Assembly (NCBI RefSeq): GCF_902459805.1 | Contig: NZ_CABPST010000003.1 | Location: 1-64,000, forward strand | DNA length: 64,000 nucleotides | Direction of reading: 5' to 3' | From: Pandoraea bronchicola | Lineage (GTDB): Bacteria; Pseudomonadota; Gammaproteobacteria; Burkholderiales; Burkholderiaceae | In this document: positions 7,979 through 16,155 of the stretch, piece by piece | How positions within the stretch are numbered: the first letter of the stretch is position 1 | Layout of the letters: each line of letters opens with the position of its first letter | Program-made: the position numbers and the translations under genes | Notes under the pieces: generated by a model | Databases searched by the model: none | Seen by the model: the letters and a program-made list of their open reading frames with translations, nothing else | What the model was told of the DNA's origin: nothing

Positions 7979-9217
7979 ATGACCCGTCCGGAGAAGAAGG
8001 CCAGCGGGCCGTTGCACGGCGTCAAAGTGATCGAGCTGTCGCACATCATGTCCGGTCCGGTGTGCGGCATGATGCTCGCGGACATGGGGGCCGATGTCAT
8101 CAAGGTCGAGAAGCTGGAGGGCGACGATGCGCGTCGATTCGCACCGATCCTCCCGCACGGCGAATCGGCCTCGTTCATGATGCTCAATCGCAACAAGCGC
8201 GGCATTGCACTCAATCTCAAGACGGAGGGCGGCAAGGCGGTGCTGCGCAAGATGTTGGCGAGTGCCGACGTCGTCACTGAAAACTACCGCAAGGGGACGA
8301 TGGAAAAGCTCGGCCTCGGCTACGAAACGCTGCGCGAGGCCAACCCCGGCCTCATCTATTGCGCCATTTCCGGCTATGGCCGCACTGGCCCGTATGCGGA
8401 CAAAGGTGGCTTCGATCTGATCGCGCAAGGCCTCTCGGGCCTGATGAGCGTGACCGGCGAGCCAGGGCAAGCGCCTATCAAGGCGGGCTCACCGATTGCC
8501 GACATCAACGCGGGCATTCTGGCGGCACTCGGCATTTCGGCGGCCTATGCCCATCGACTGCGCACGGGGCAAGGGCAGATTGTCGACACGTCGTTGCTCG
8601 AGGCGGGTTTTCAGCAGATGTACTGGGCCGCCGCCAACTTCTTCGCGAGCGGCGAGAATCCGCCGAAACTCGGCTCTGCGAACCCGACGAGCACCCCCTA
8701 TCAGGCCTTCCGCACGCGCGACGGCTGGATCAACATCGGCGCGGCCAATCAGGCGAACTACGAGCGTCTCCTTCAGGTGCTCGACGCCCCCGAGATCGCC
8801 AGCGATCCGCGCTTCGCCACCAATGCCGGGCGCACCACGCATCGCGCCGAACTCGTCGAACGGCTCACGGATTATCTGAAGCGCGACACCACGCAGCACT
8901 GGGTCGAACGTCTCGACGCGGTGGGCTTGCCCGTCGGCCCGGTGCTGCCGATCTCCGAGGCGGTGTCGCACCCGCAGATCGTAGCGCGCGAGATGGTGGT
9001 GGAGACCGTGCATCCGCTTGACGGCCCGACGCGCAGCATCGGTTTGCCGATTCGCTTCTCAGAAACGCCGAAGTGCACCGGCGGTCCTGCGCCGCGGCTT
9101 GGCGAACACACTCGCGAAGTGTTGGCCGAGTATGGTTTCGATGCGCAGCAGGTCCATGACCTGTTGGCGCAGGGAGCGGTGCATGGACTGGAAGCGGCGG
9201 CGCCTGCGAGCGCATGA
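7979..9217 (+). CDS. CaiB/BaiF family CoA-transferase
   Basis: The 412-residue product is a class III CoA-transferase, which moves CoA between carboxylic acids through an aspartyl anhydride. The N-terminal half has VKVIELSHIMSGPVCGMMLA and GADVIKVEKLEGDDARRF; the catalytic aspartate lies in GQIVDTSLLEA; NPTSTPYQAFRTRDGWINIG starts the C-terminal half. All family landmarks and the usual length of about 400 are present. It is one base downstream of the crotonase gene, which suggests activation of an acid to its CoA ester followed by a crotonase step. The acid is not identifiable from sequence. Confidence 0.87.
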   Translation: MTRPEKKASGPLHGVKVIELSHIMSGPVCGMMLADMGADVIKVEKLEGDDARRFAPILPHGESASFMMLNRNKRGIALNLKTEGGKAVLRKMLASADVVTENYRKGTMEKLGLGYETLREANPGLIYCAISGYGRTGPYADKGGFDLIAQGLSGLMSVTGEPGQAPIKAGSPIADINAGILAALGISAAYAHRLRTGQGQIVDTSLLEAGFQQMYWAAANFFASGENPPKLGSANPTSTPYQAFRTRDGWINIGAANQANYERLLQVLDAPEIASDPRFATNAGRTTHRAELVERLTDYLKRDTTQHWVERLDAVGLPVGPVLPISEAVSHPQIVAREMVVETVHPLDGPTRSIGLPIRFSETPKCTGGPAPRLGEHTREVLAEYGFDAQQVHDLLAQGAVHGLEAAAPASA

Positions 9218-9515
9218 CGTATGTGCCGCGTTTGCGATGCGGATTCTCCGCGTCTTCGCAAATTGCATAGAACTTCCCTCCCGGTGGCCGGTCGGTTTTT
9301 GGACGGGGGCCTGACAGGCCTCCGACCAATCTGACCCGACGGCAACGTCGTAAGGAGGGAGAGCATGACGCTTGACACAATCTCCGGCAGCAACCCCGTC
9401 CCACCATTTGCCCGATGGCCGCGTGCCGGCGACGCGCGTACCATAGGGCTTCACGCGCTCGCGTTCCCCGGCCGCAGCCGGGGGGCACCGTTCCTCCCCT
9501 GTTCGCGAGGTGAGC

Positions 9516-11387
9516 ATGCCGGCACGTATTGAAGATTACGCAATGATTGGCGACTGCCGCAGCGCCGCGCTTGTCGCCCGCGACGGCTCCATCGACTGGC
9601 TCTGCTGGCCATATTTCGATTCCCCCGCCTGCTTCGCTGCGCTTCTCGGCGGTCCCGAGCACGGCCGATGGAAGCTCGCTCCCGACGACCCCCATGCCAC
9701 CTGCACGCGGCGTTATCACGACGACACGCTGATTCTCGAGACCCGCTTCGAGACCGTGGAAGGTTGCGTCGCCGTGATCGATTTCATGCCGTTGCGCGAT
9801 GGTGCCGCCGATCTGGTGCGGCTGGTCAAGGGCATACATGGCACGGTGTCGATGTCGATGGAGCTGATCCTGCGTTTCGACTACGGCGCGTCGGTGCCGT
9901 GGTCGCGTCCGCTCGAGAGCGACGATCCGACCGGGCCGGGCATGCGGCTCATCGCCGGGCCCGACAAAGTGGTGATGCGCACCCCGGTCGAGATTCAGGA
10001 TGTGCCGGGCAGTCTGCGTGCGCGATTCGACGTGAAGGCGGGCGACACAGTGCCGTTCGTGCTCTCGCGCGTGCCGTCGCATCACGCCGATCCGCGCGAG
10101 ATCGATCCGCTCGCGGCGCTGACCGATACCGAGCGCTACTGGCGCACATGGGCCAATCGCTGTCAGCTCGACGGCCGCTGGACCGATGCGATTCGTCGCT
10201 CGCTCATCGTACTCAAGGCGCTCACGTTCGTGCCGACGGGCGGTGTGGTCGCTGCACCGACGACGTCGCTGCCCGAGCAACTCGGCGGCGAACGCAACTG
10301 GGACTATCGCTATTGCTGGCTGAGGGACGCCACGCTCACCTTGCAGGCCCTCATGCTCGGCGGCTATTACGCCGAGGCGAACGACTGGAGCCATTGGCTG
10401 GTGCGCGCCGTCGCAGGGGCACCGTCGCAGGTGCAGATCATGTACGGTCTGTCGGGCGAGCGGCGCCTTCCCGAGTGGGAAGTCGAATGGCTGCCCGGCT
10501 ACGAAGGCGCGAGACCTGTGCGCGTGGGCAACGGTGCCGTAGGGCAGTTGCAGCTAGACGTTTATGGCGAGGTGATGGATGCCTTGCATCAGGCCCGTCT
10601 GGGCGGCCTGCGACCGGACGACGCCACGTGGGAGGTGCAAACCAAGCTGGTGGCCCATCTGGAAACCGTCTGGCGCAAGCCGGACGAGGGCATCTGGGAG
10701 GTGCGCGGCGGGCGTCAGCACTTCACCTACTCGAAGGTGATGGCCTGGGTCGCGTTCGATCGCGCGATCAAGTCGGCCGAGCGCTTTGGCCTGCCGGGGC
10801 CGGTCGATCAATGGCGGCGCTTGTGCAAGGAGATTCACGCGGATGTATGTACGCATGGCTTCGACAAGGGGCGCAATGCGTTCATGCAGGCCTACGGTTC
10901 GTCGGAGATGGACGCGAGCGCGCTGATGATTCCGCTTGTGGGTTTTCTGCCGGCGCACGATCCGCGCGTGATCGGCACTATCGAGGCGGTGGAGCGCGAA
11001 CTCATGCATGACGGGCTGGTGCAGCGCTATCGCACGAGCCGTGTCGCCGATGGTTTGCCGGCGGGCGAGGGCGCGTTCCTTGCGTGCAGCTTCTGGATGG
11101 TCGATTGTCTGGTGATGATCGGCCGTCAGGCTGACGCCCGGGAGCTGTTCGAGCGATTGCTGTCGTTGCGCAACGATGTCGGCCTGCTGGCCGAGGAGTA
11201 CGACACGCATCACAGGCGCCAGGTCGGCAACTTTCCGCAAGCGTTCTCCCACATCGCACTCGTGCACGCGGCGATCCGTCTCGAGGCGTTCGCCGCCGAC
11301 GATCATGCAGACGACGCGGCAGAAGCGCGCGAAGCCGATGACGAAGCGCGGTTCGAGCATGTGGGCTATCGGGCGGTGAGGGTCTGA
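9516..11387 (+). CDS. Glycoside hydrolase family 15 protein (glucoamylase/trehalase-like)
   Basis: The 623-residue product has the two-part GH15 layout. An N-terminal beta-sandwich begins RIEDYAMIGDCRSAALVARD and includes GSIDWLCWPYFDSPACF. A C-terminal (alpha/alpha)6 barrel opens with the family hallmark NWDYRYCWLRDAT near residue 260 and continues to PAGEGAFLACSFWMVDCLV. There is no signal peptide, so it should act in the cytosol on glucans, maltodextrins or trehalose. Bacterial homologues of this size include trehalases as well as glucan 1,4-alpha-glucosidases, so substrate is open. ATG 9516 follows GCGAGG. The 298-base gap before it shows no clear signal beyond short inverted arms. Confidence 0.85.
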   Translation: MPARIEDYAMIGDCRSAALVARDGSIDWLCWPYFDSPACFAALLGGPEHGRWKLAPDDPHATCTRRYHDDTLILETRFETVEGCVAVIDFMPLRDGAADLVRLVKGIHGTVSMSMELILRFDYGASVPWSRPLESDDPTGPGMRLIAGPDKVVMRTPVEIQDVPGSLRARFDVKAGDTVPFVLSRVPSHHADPREIDPLAALTDTERYWRTWANRCQLDGRWTDAIRRSLIVLKALTFVPTGGVVAAPTTSLPEQLGGERNWDYRYCWLRDATLTLQALMLGGYYAEANDWSHWLVRAVAGAPSQVQIMYGLSGERRLPEWEVEWLPGYEGARPVRVGNGAVGQLQLDVYGEVMDALHQARLGGLRPDDATWEVQTKLVAHLETVWRKPDEGIWEVRGGRQHFTYSKVMAWVAFDRAIKSAERFGLPGPVDQWRRLCKEIHADVCTHGFDKGRNAFMQAYGSSEMDASALMIPLVGFLPAHDPRVIGTIEAVERELMHDGLVQRYRTSRVADGLPAGEGAFLACSFWMVDCLVMIGRQADARELFERLLSLRNDVGLLAEEYDTHHRRQVGNFPQAFSHIALVHAAIRLEAFAADDHADDAAEAREADDEARFEHVGYRAVRV

Positions 11388-11431
11388 GGCGCAGGGGGGG
11401 GCTGCGGCGGGTAAGCGCCGAAGCGCCGAAG

Positions 11432-11463
11432 CGGCGACGGGGGCGACGGGGGCGACGGGGGCG
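11432..11463. repeat. GCGACGGGGG tandem microrepeat
   Basis: Between the GH15 gene and the next ORF the unit GCGACGGGGG (or GGGCGACGG in shifted phase) occurs about three times head to tail, ending in a fourth partial copy GGGCGAG. The surrounding bases also repeat GAAGCGCC. This is a simple G-rich repeat outside any recognised gene. Confidence 0.5.
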
Positions 11464-11570
11464 AGTGGACCGGCGCCGCTGCTGCGGCTCAAGGAACTCG
11501 GTGGGTTGCCGTAAATACTTTTGAATCCTTACCAATCCTTACTATCTCTTCCTGCCGAGCCCCCGTTTTC

Positions 11571-12179
11571 ATGACTATCATCATTCCGAACAAGGGAAGT
11601 GCGACGTCCGGCCTGCTGGAGGTCTGGCAATCGCATATCCAGCAGCAACAGACTGAAAAGGCGCAGGCGGCGGCCAATGTGTCCAGCAGCACGTCCGGCG
11701 GGACGTCCGGGAGTGCGGCCCAGCCCAGCCCGGCACCCAACGCACCCAACGCACCGGACGCGGTAAGCGCTGCCAATGCGGCCAACGCCGCCGGCACCCA
11801 CGCAACCGAGAGCAGCGACACCAGCGACGCCGGCTCGAACAACGGATCGAACTCCCGCCGGATCGACACCAATATGGTCGATATGGTGCGCGGCGCGCGC
11901 GATGGCGCGAAGCAGACCGGCAAGGCGGTGAGCGCTGCTTCAGACGCTGGCGGTGCGGGCGACCCCATCGTTGCCGAGACGATCCGAAAGCTCAAAGCGA
12001 TGCTTGCGAAGGTCATGGCGCAGCTCGACGCTGTGCGCAACAATGATCGGCTGCCGCCGGAAGACAAGCTCCAGCAGACGACGGCCCTTTCCGCGCAAGC
12101 GATGTCGATTCAGGCGCAGATCTTGGCGCTGATGGATCCGACAAAGACGAGCGGCACGCACGTCGATACGACAGCCTGA
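11571..12179 (+). CDS. Low-complexity protein with a FlxA-like C-terminal helix region
   Basis: The product has 202 residues. Positions of about 30-95 are rich in Ala, Ser, Asn and Pro, with internal repeats NAPNAP and NAANAA. The C-terminal third is helical and heptad-like (IRKLKAMLAKVMAQLDAVRN, then SAQAMSIQAQILALMDP), a pattern that resembles the poorly characterised FlxA-like family. There is no signal peptide or membrane segment. It is flanked by unrelated genes on the same strand. No function is assigned; the resemblance to FlxA is weak and based only on helix pattern. Confidence 0.6.
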   Translation: MTIIIPNKGSATSGLLEVWQSHIQQQQTEKAQAAANVSSSTSGGTSGSAAQPSPAPNAPNAPDAVSAANAANAAGTHATESSDTSDAGSNNGSNSRRIDTNMVDMVRGARDGAKQTGKAVSAASDAGGAGDPIVAETIRKLKAMLAKVMAQLDAVRNNDRLPPEDKLQQTTALSAQAMSIQAQILALMDPTKTSGTHVDTTA

Positions 12180-12305
12180 GTCTGGCCGGCATCGCCGCTG
12201 ATGCAAGATTCGCATCAGTCGGTCAGGCCAGGCGCGCTAGAATTCTGCTTTCGCTTAATTCTTCACAGAGCCACGGCCAGCCGCCATGCCTCGTCAACGT
12301 GCCGC

Positions 12306-13778
12306 ATGAAGCAAGACAAGACACTCACCGCCCTGCTATGGATCGTCGCGGCGGGCTTTTTCATGCAGGCGCTCGACACGACCATCGTCAACACGGCGTT
12401 GCCCGCCATGGCGGCAAGCCTTGGCGAGAATCCGCTGCGCATGCAGCCGGTGGTGGTGTCTTACTCGCTGACGATGGCCATGCTGACCCCCGCATCGGGG
12501 TGGCTGGCGGACCGCTTCGGCACGCGCCGTGTCTACTTTGTCGCCATTCTGCTGTTCGTCCTCGGCTCGATCTGCTGTGCGATGGCGCATACGCTGCCGC
12601 AACTGGTGCTCGCGCGTGTCTTGCAGGGGGCGGGGGGCTCGATGCTGCTGCCGATCGGCCGTCTGGCGGTGCTGCGCACTTTCCCGGCTGGCGAATATCT
12701 GGCGGCGCTTGCCTTCGTGTCGATTGCCGGACAGGTCGGTCCGATGATCGGCCCGGTGCTGGGCGGCTGGCTCGTGCAAGTCGCTTCGTGGCACTGGATA
12801 TTTCTCATCAACGTGCCGATCGGCGTCATCGGCAGTCTGGCCGTGCGGCACTACCTGCCGCGGCCCTCCCGGGACGATGTCATCGACACTGGTTTCGACT
12901 GGGGCGGCTTCGCGTTGCTTTCGGTCGCGATGGTGACGTTCACGCTCGCACTCGATCATCCGTTCTCCGATACGGGATGGGGCGTGTCGGTGGGGCTGGC
13001 GTTGCTTTGCGTCGTCACGACGTTGGCGTACTACCCGTATGCCCGGCGCCGCGCCGCGCCACTGTTCCCGCTTGAACTCTTCGAGACGCGCAGTTTCAGC
13101 CTTGGCCTGCTGGGCAATCTCGTCGCTCGGATTGGCAGCAGTGCGGTGCCGTTCCTGTTGCCGCTGCTGCTGCAAGTCGCCATGGGCTACAGCCCGCTCG
13201 CGTCGGGCCTGATGATGCTGCCGGTCGCCCTCGCGGGCGTGGTCGTCAAGCGCATGGTCACGCCGCTGGTGCAGCGCCACGGCTACACGCGCTTTCTGAT
13301 GGTCAACACGGCCGTTGTCGGTGGATCGATCGCGAGCTTCGCGCTGTTCGGTCCGGGCTGGCCGATGTGGCTGGGGCTGGTGCAGTTGGCGGTGTTCGGC
13401 GGTGCGAACTCGATGCAGTTCGCCGCGATGAACAGCGTCACGTTAAAAGACCTCGGCACGCGTCGTGCGAGCTCGGGCAATGGGCTGTTTTCGATGGCGC
13501 AGATGCTTGCGCTGGGATTGGGCGTGACCATCGGCGGCCAGTTGCTGGCGCTGTTCGGTCATCTGGCCGGGCAAGCGGGTGAGGCGGGGGTGGCGGGGGT
13601 CGCGGGGGATGTGGGCCTGGGCAGCACCGTGGCGGGCTTTCGCATGACGTTCGTGTGCGTCGGCCTGATTACGCTTGCCTCGGCGCTCGTGTTCCGTCGC
13701 GTGGAAGACCCGGCGGCGGGCAAGGCCCGCGCCGGTGGCGAGACGCCATCCGCGTCTGCCACCGATCTCAAGCGCTAA
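12306..13778 (+). CDS. mdtD: DHA2 family MFS exporter, MdtD-like
   Basis: The 490-residue protein has about 14 predicted membrane helices. It carries the DHA2 family signature at the first helix, FMQALDTTIVNTALPAMAAS, then GWLADRFGTRRVYF between helices 2 and 3 and GPVLGGWLVQVASWHWIFLI after helix 5. These match the MdtD/EmrB drug-proton antiporters closely. It would export drugs or metabolites across the inner membrane. ATG 12306 lies just before the first helix; an upstream in-frame start at 12201 adds 35 unlike residues. No partner mdtABC genes are nearby. It converges with the minus-strand binding-protein gene. The symbol reflects similarity, not proven orthology. Confidence 0.82.
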   Translation: MKQDKTLTALLWIVAAGFFMQALDTTIVNTALPAMAASLGENPLRMQPVVVSYSLTMAMLTPASGWLADRFGTRRVYFVAILLFVLGSICCAMAHTLPQLVLARVLQGAGGSMLLPIGRLAVLRTFPAGEYLAALAFVSIAGQVGPMIGPVLGGWLVQVASWHWIFLINVPIGVIGSLAVRHYLPRPSRDDVIDTGFDWGGFALLSVAMVTFTLALDHPFSDTGWGVSVGLALLCVVTTLAYYPYARRRAAPLFPLELFETRSFSLGLLGNLVARIGSSAVPFLLPLLLQVAMGYSPLASGLMMLPVALAGVVVKRMVTPLVQRHGYTRFLMVNTAVVGGSIASFALFGPGWPMWLGLVQLAVFGGANSMQFAAMNSVTLKDLGTRRASSGNGLFSMAQMLALGLGVTIGGQLLALFGHLAGQAGEAGVAGVAGDVGLGSTVAGFRMTFVCVGLITLASALVFRRVEDPAAGKARAGGETPSASATDLKR

Positions 13779-13787
13779 GCGCGCAGC

Positions 13788-15047
13788 TTACTTCTTTACC
13801 AGCGCACACTTCGAATCGGCCAACGGGGCGAATGCCTTGTCGCCCGGAATCGTCTCCACGATCTTGTAAAGATCCCATTCCGACTTCGACTCGGCCGGCG
13901 TCTTGACCTGCACCAGCAGCATGTCGTGCACCAGCTTGCCGTCGGCGCGAATCTGGCCGTTGCGGATCACCGGATCGTCGATTTTCATCGACTTGAGCTT
14001 GGCCATGACGGCGTCGGCCTCGTCCGTGCCGGCCGCCTGTACTGCCTTCAGATAGTTGAGGACTGCCGAATAGACGGCGGCCTGCATCATCGTCGGCATC
14101 TTCTTGTGCTGCGCGTAGAAGCGCTGGGCGAACGCCCGCGAGCGGTCGTCCTGATCCCAATAGAAGCCGTTGGTCAGCATCATGCCCTGAGCGTTCTTCA
14201 GGCCCATGCCGTGGACTTCCGTGATCAACGACAACAGCGGGGTGAAGACCTGCTTGCCGCCCTGGATGATGTTGAACTGCGAGGCCTGCTTGACGGTGTT
14301 GAGCGTGTCCGTGCCCGAGTTCGCCAGCGCAATGACCTGCGCGCCGGACGTCTGCGCACGCAACAGATATGACGACAGATCGGGCGAGTTCACCGGGTGC
14401 TTTACCGAGCCCACGACCTTGCCGCCCTGACGCGTGAGAATCTCGCTGGCGTCCTTCTCCAGCGCCTGACCGAACGCGTAGTCGGCGGTGATGAAGTACC
14501 ACGACTTGAGGCCGCGACGCAGCAGCGCCTGTGACGTCGAGTTCGCGAGCGCATAGGTGTCGTACATCCATTGCACGCTGTGCGCCGTGCATTGCTCGTT
14601 GCTGATGGCGGAAGAACCCGCACCAGTCACGAGCGCGATCTTCTTCTTTTCGTCGGCGATGCGATCGACCGCGAGGGCCACGTTCGAGAACGTGAGGTCG
14701 GTAATCATGTCGACCTTGCCCCGGTCGTACCACTCCCGTGCGATGGTGGCGCCGGTGTCGGTCTTGCCTTGCGAATCGGCGGAGATCAGTTCGATCGGTG
14801 CGCCCAGCACCTTGTGATCGCGTGAGAAGTCGTCGATCGCCATGGTGGCGGCAAGCACGCTGCCTTTGCCCGCGTTGTCGCTCGACACGCCGGACAGGTC
14901 GGTCAGCACACCAATCTTCACGACACCATCGGAGATGCCGCTCGCCGGTGCGGCATGAGCGGTCGTCGTGGCGGCGCCAAGTGCGGTGAGGGCGAAGGAA
15001 GCAGCGATGGCAATCGTACGGCGCAGATGGCCGGTGAGGCTGGGCAT
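13788..15047 (-). CDS. Liv-type ABC transporter substrate-binding protein
   Basis: The 419-residue product has a signal peptide (FALTALGAATTTAHAAPASG, cleavage after AHA) and the type I periplasmic-binding fold of the branched-chain amino acid family. Landmarks are SDGVVKIGVLTDLSGVSSDN, a GATIAREWYDRGKVDMI segment, and YFITADYAFGQALEKDA. It is a solo gene with no permease or ATPase next to it. Its C-terminal half is clearly paralogous to the binding protein at 54591-55832 (shared GTDEAD-VMA and NGGQIR-DG-VHDM patterns). GGAGA upstream of ATG 15047 fixes the start. The ligand is unknown and could be an aromatic acid. Confidence 0.86.
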   Translation of the reverse strand: MPSLTGHLRRTIAIAASFALTALGAATTTAHAAPASGISDGVVKIGVLTDLSGVSSDNAGKGSVLAATMAIDDFSRDHKVLGAPIELISADSQGKTDTGATIAREWYDRGKVDMITDLTFSNVALAVDRIADEKKKIALVTGAGSSAISNEQCTAHSVQWMYDTYALANSTSQALLRRGLKSWYFITADYAFGQALEKDASEILTRQGGKVVGSVKHPVNSPDLSSYLLRAQTSGAQVIALANSGTDTLNTVKQASQFNIIQGGKQVFTPLLSLITEVHGMGLKNAQGMMLTNGFYWDQDDRSRAFAQRFYAQHKKMPTMMQAAVYSAVLNYLKAVQAAGTDEADAVMAKLKSMKIDDPVIRNGQIRADGKLVHDMLLVQVKTPAESKSEWDLYKIVETIPGDKAFAPLADSKCALVKK

Positions 15048-15147
15048 GTCTTGTCTCCAATATTCGAGTGATGGCGCCCCGTCGGCCGCTATCTCTTTCG
15101 GATGGCTGGTGCCGCCGGGTCTCAAACATCTTAAACATTTCGTAATC

Positions 15148-15159
15148 GATTGCGCAATC
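15148..15159. promoter_or_regulatory. Palindrome GATTGCGCAATC upstream of the binding-protein gene
   Basis: GATTGCGCAATC is a perfect 12-bp palindrome about 100 bases upstream of the minus-strand binding-protein start, flanked by TTCGTAAT and CCGTAAT. An 11-base copy, GATTGCGCAAT, recurs at 15394-15404. It is a plausible operator; the regulator is not identified. Confidence 0.35.
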
Positions 15160-15359
15160 CGTAATGACCGTGAGGTGCATCAGGATTTTCCTGACCTTTC
15201 GCGTTTGTGCGAGACGGCGTATGTGCCGCTTCGACGCGCGGCTTTGGCAAGCCGCGAGAACGGGACGTGCGAACGGGATCGGAAATCACGATTTTCAGTC
15301 AGCAATGCGACATAATCGGACGCATCGCCAGCACACGATCCCTTGCACGCGTTTGCGCG

Positions 15360-15509
15360 TCGCCTCTCGAATGCCGACCGTTTTCCTGATACGGATTGCG
15401 CAATGGCCAGACCGCTGCGCGGCTGGGCATGACCGAGAAGTCCGTCAAGGCGCATGTGTCGGCGGTGCCGGGCACCCTCGGTGCGCTCAGCCCTGGCAGC
15501 GCGGCGTAG
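15360..15509 (+). pseudogene. Decayed C-terminal fragment of a LuxR-type regulator
   Basis: In frame with the stop at 15507-15509 the plus strand encodes GLRNGQTAARLGMTEKSVKA followed by HVSAVPGTLGAL. This is the recognition-helix region of a LuxR/NarL DNA-binding domain. Immediately upstream in the same frame are SPLECRPFS and then a TGA at 15387-15389, where a healthy gene would encode a segment like SPRE-V--L-L. No receiver domain or longer frame can be found further upstream. Its end overlaps the 3' end of the minus-strand pqiC gene. It is a remnant, with only the last 40 residues legible. Confidence 0.6.
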
Positions 15510-16155
15510 TGCCTTGTGCGTTGGTGGCGATGGCGTTGGCGATGCCGTTTGCCAGACGATCGGCGAGCTTGCGTTGCGCGGCAACGACCTCGGCAATGCC
15601 GCCCGAGGCGGGCTCCGTCCCCGCGAAACGGCAGGTCAGCACAATATCGCCCGGCACTCGGCGAACACTCCAGACGGCGGTGAGCGAGGCTTGCTCGCCG
15701 GGGACGGACTCGAAACGTTGGACCGACGTCGACACACGGTACACGCTGAGGCCGTCGGCGCGGGGCAGCCCGTAGACGTCCATCGCACCGAGACGCTGCG
15801 TGAGCTCACGTGAGATCGTCGACGTCAGCTCGTTCTTCAGCGGGGCGGCCCAGCGTGATTCCTCCAGAATGTCGACGCGACCGCCGCCACGCGTCACGAC
15901 GATCTGTGGCCGGTCGACCTGCTCGGGCACGGCCACCGGTGAGACTTCGATGGCATAAGGCGTTGCTGGCGCGTTGGCGCCGGTCGCAGCAACGCCGCCT
16001 GAGCTGGCGGTGCCGAGGGCATCGGTCAGCGTGTAGAAGCTCGACGGCGGCGATGCGCAACCGGCGAGTATCAACGTGAGGGCGGCCAGGGCGGTGCCGG
16101 CCATCGGCGTTGCACGACGGCGCGGGCGACGGATCATCTCGGTTGGCCTTGTCAT
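15487..16155 (-). CDS. pqiC: PqiC-type outer-membrane lipoprotein (ABC-type transport auxiliary)
   Basis: The 222-residue product has a lipoprotein signal ending in LTLILAGC, with Cys33 as the lipidated residue. The family segments SFYTLTDALG, the EVSPVAVPEQVDRPQIVVTR strand pair and NELTSTISRELTQRLG are present. PqiC anchors the PqiB needle to the outer membrane in a system thought to move lipids across the periplasm. Its ATG overlaps the pqiB stop (ATGA, 16152-16155), so it is translationally coupled as the last gene of the pqiAABC operon. Confidence 0.85.
   Translation of the reverse strand: MTRPTEMIRRPRRRATPMAGTALAALTLILAGCASPPSSFYTLTDALGTASSGGVAATGANAPATPYAIEVSPVAVPEQVDRPQIVVTRGGGRVDILEESRWAAPLKNELTSTISRELTQRLGAMDVYGLPRADGLSVYRVSTSVQRFESVPGEQASLTAVWSVRRVPGDIVLTCRFAGTEPASGGIAEVVAAQRKLADRLANGIANAIATNAQGTTPRCQG

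Noticed and set aside
8865-10394. A long minus-strand frame across the CoA-transferase and GH15 genes
   Set aside because: It spans two real genes and the gap between them in antisense and has no family character.
11432-11463. CRISPR-like repeat
   Set aside because: The unit is a contiguous 10-base microrepeat without spacers, and no cas gene is present.
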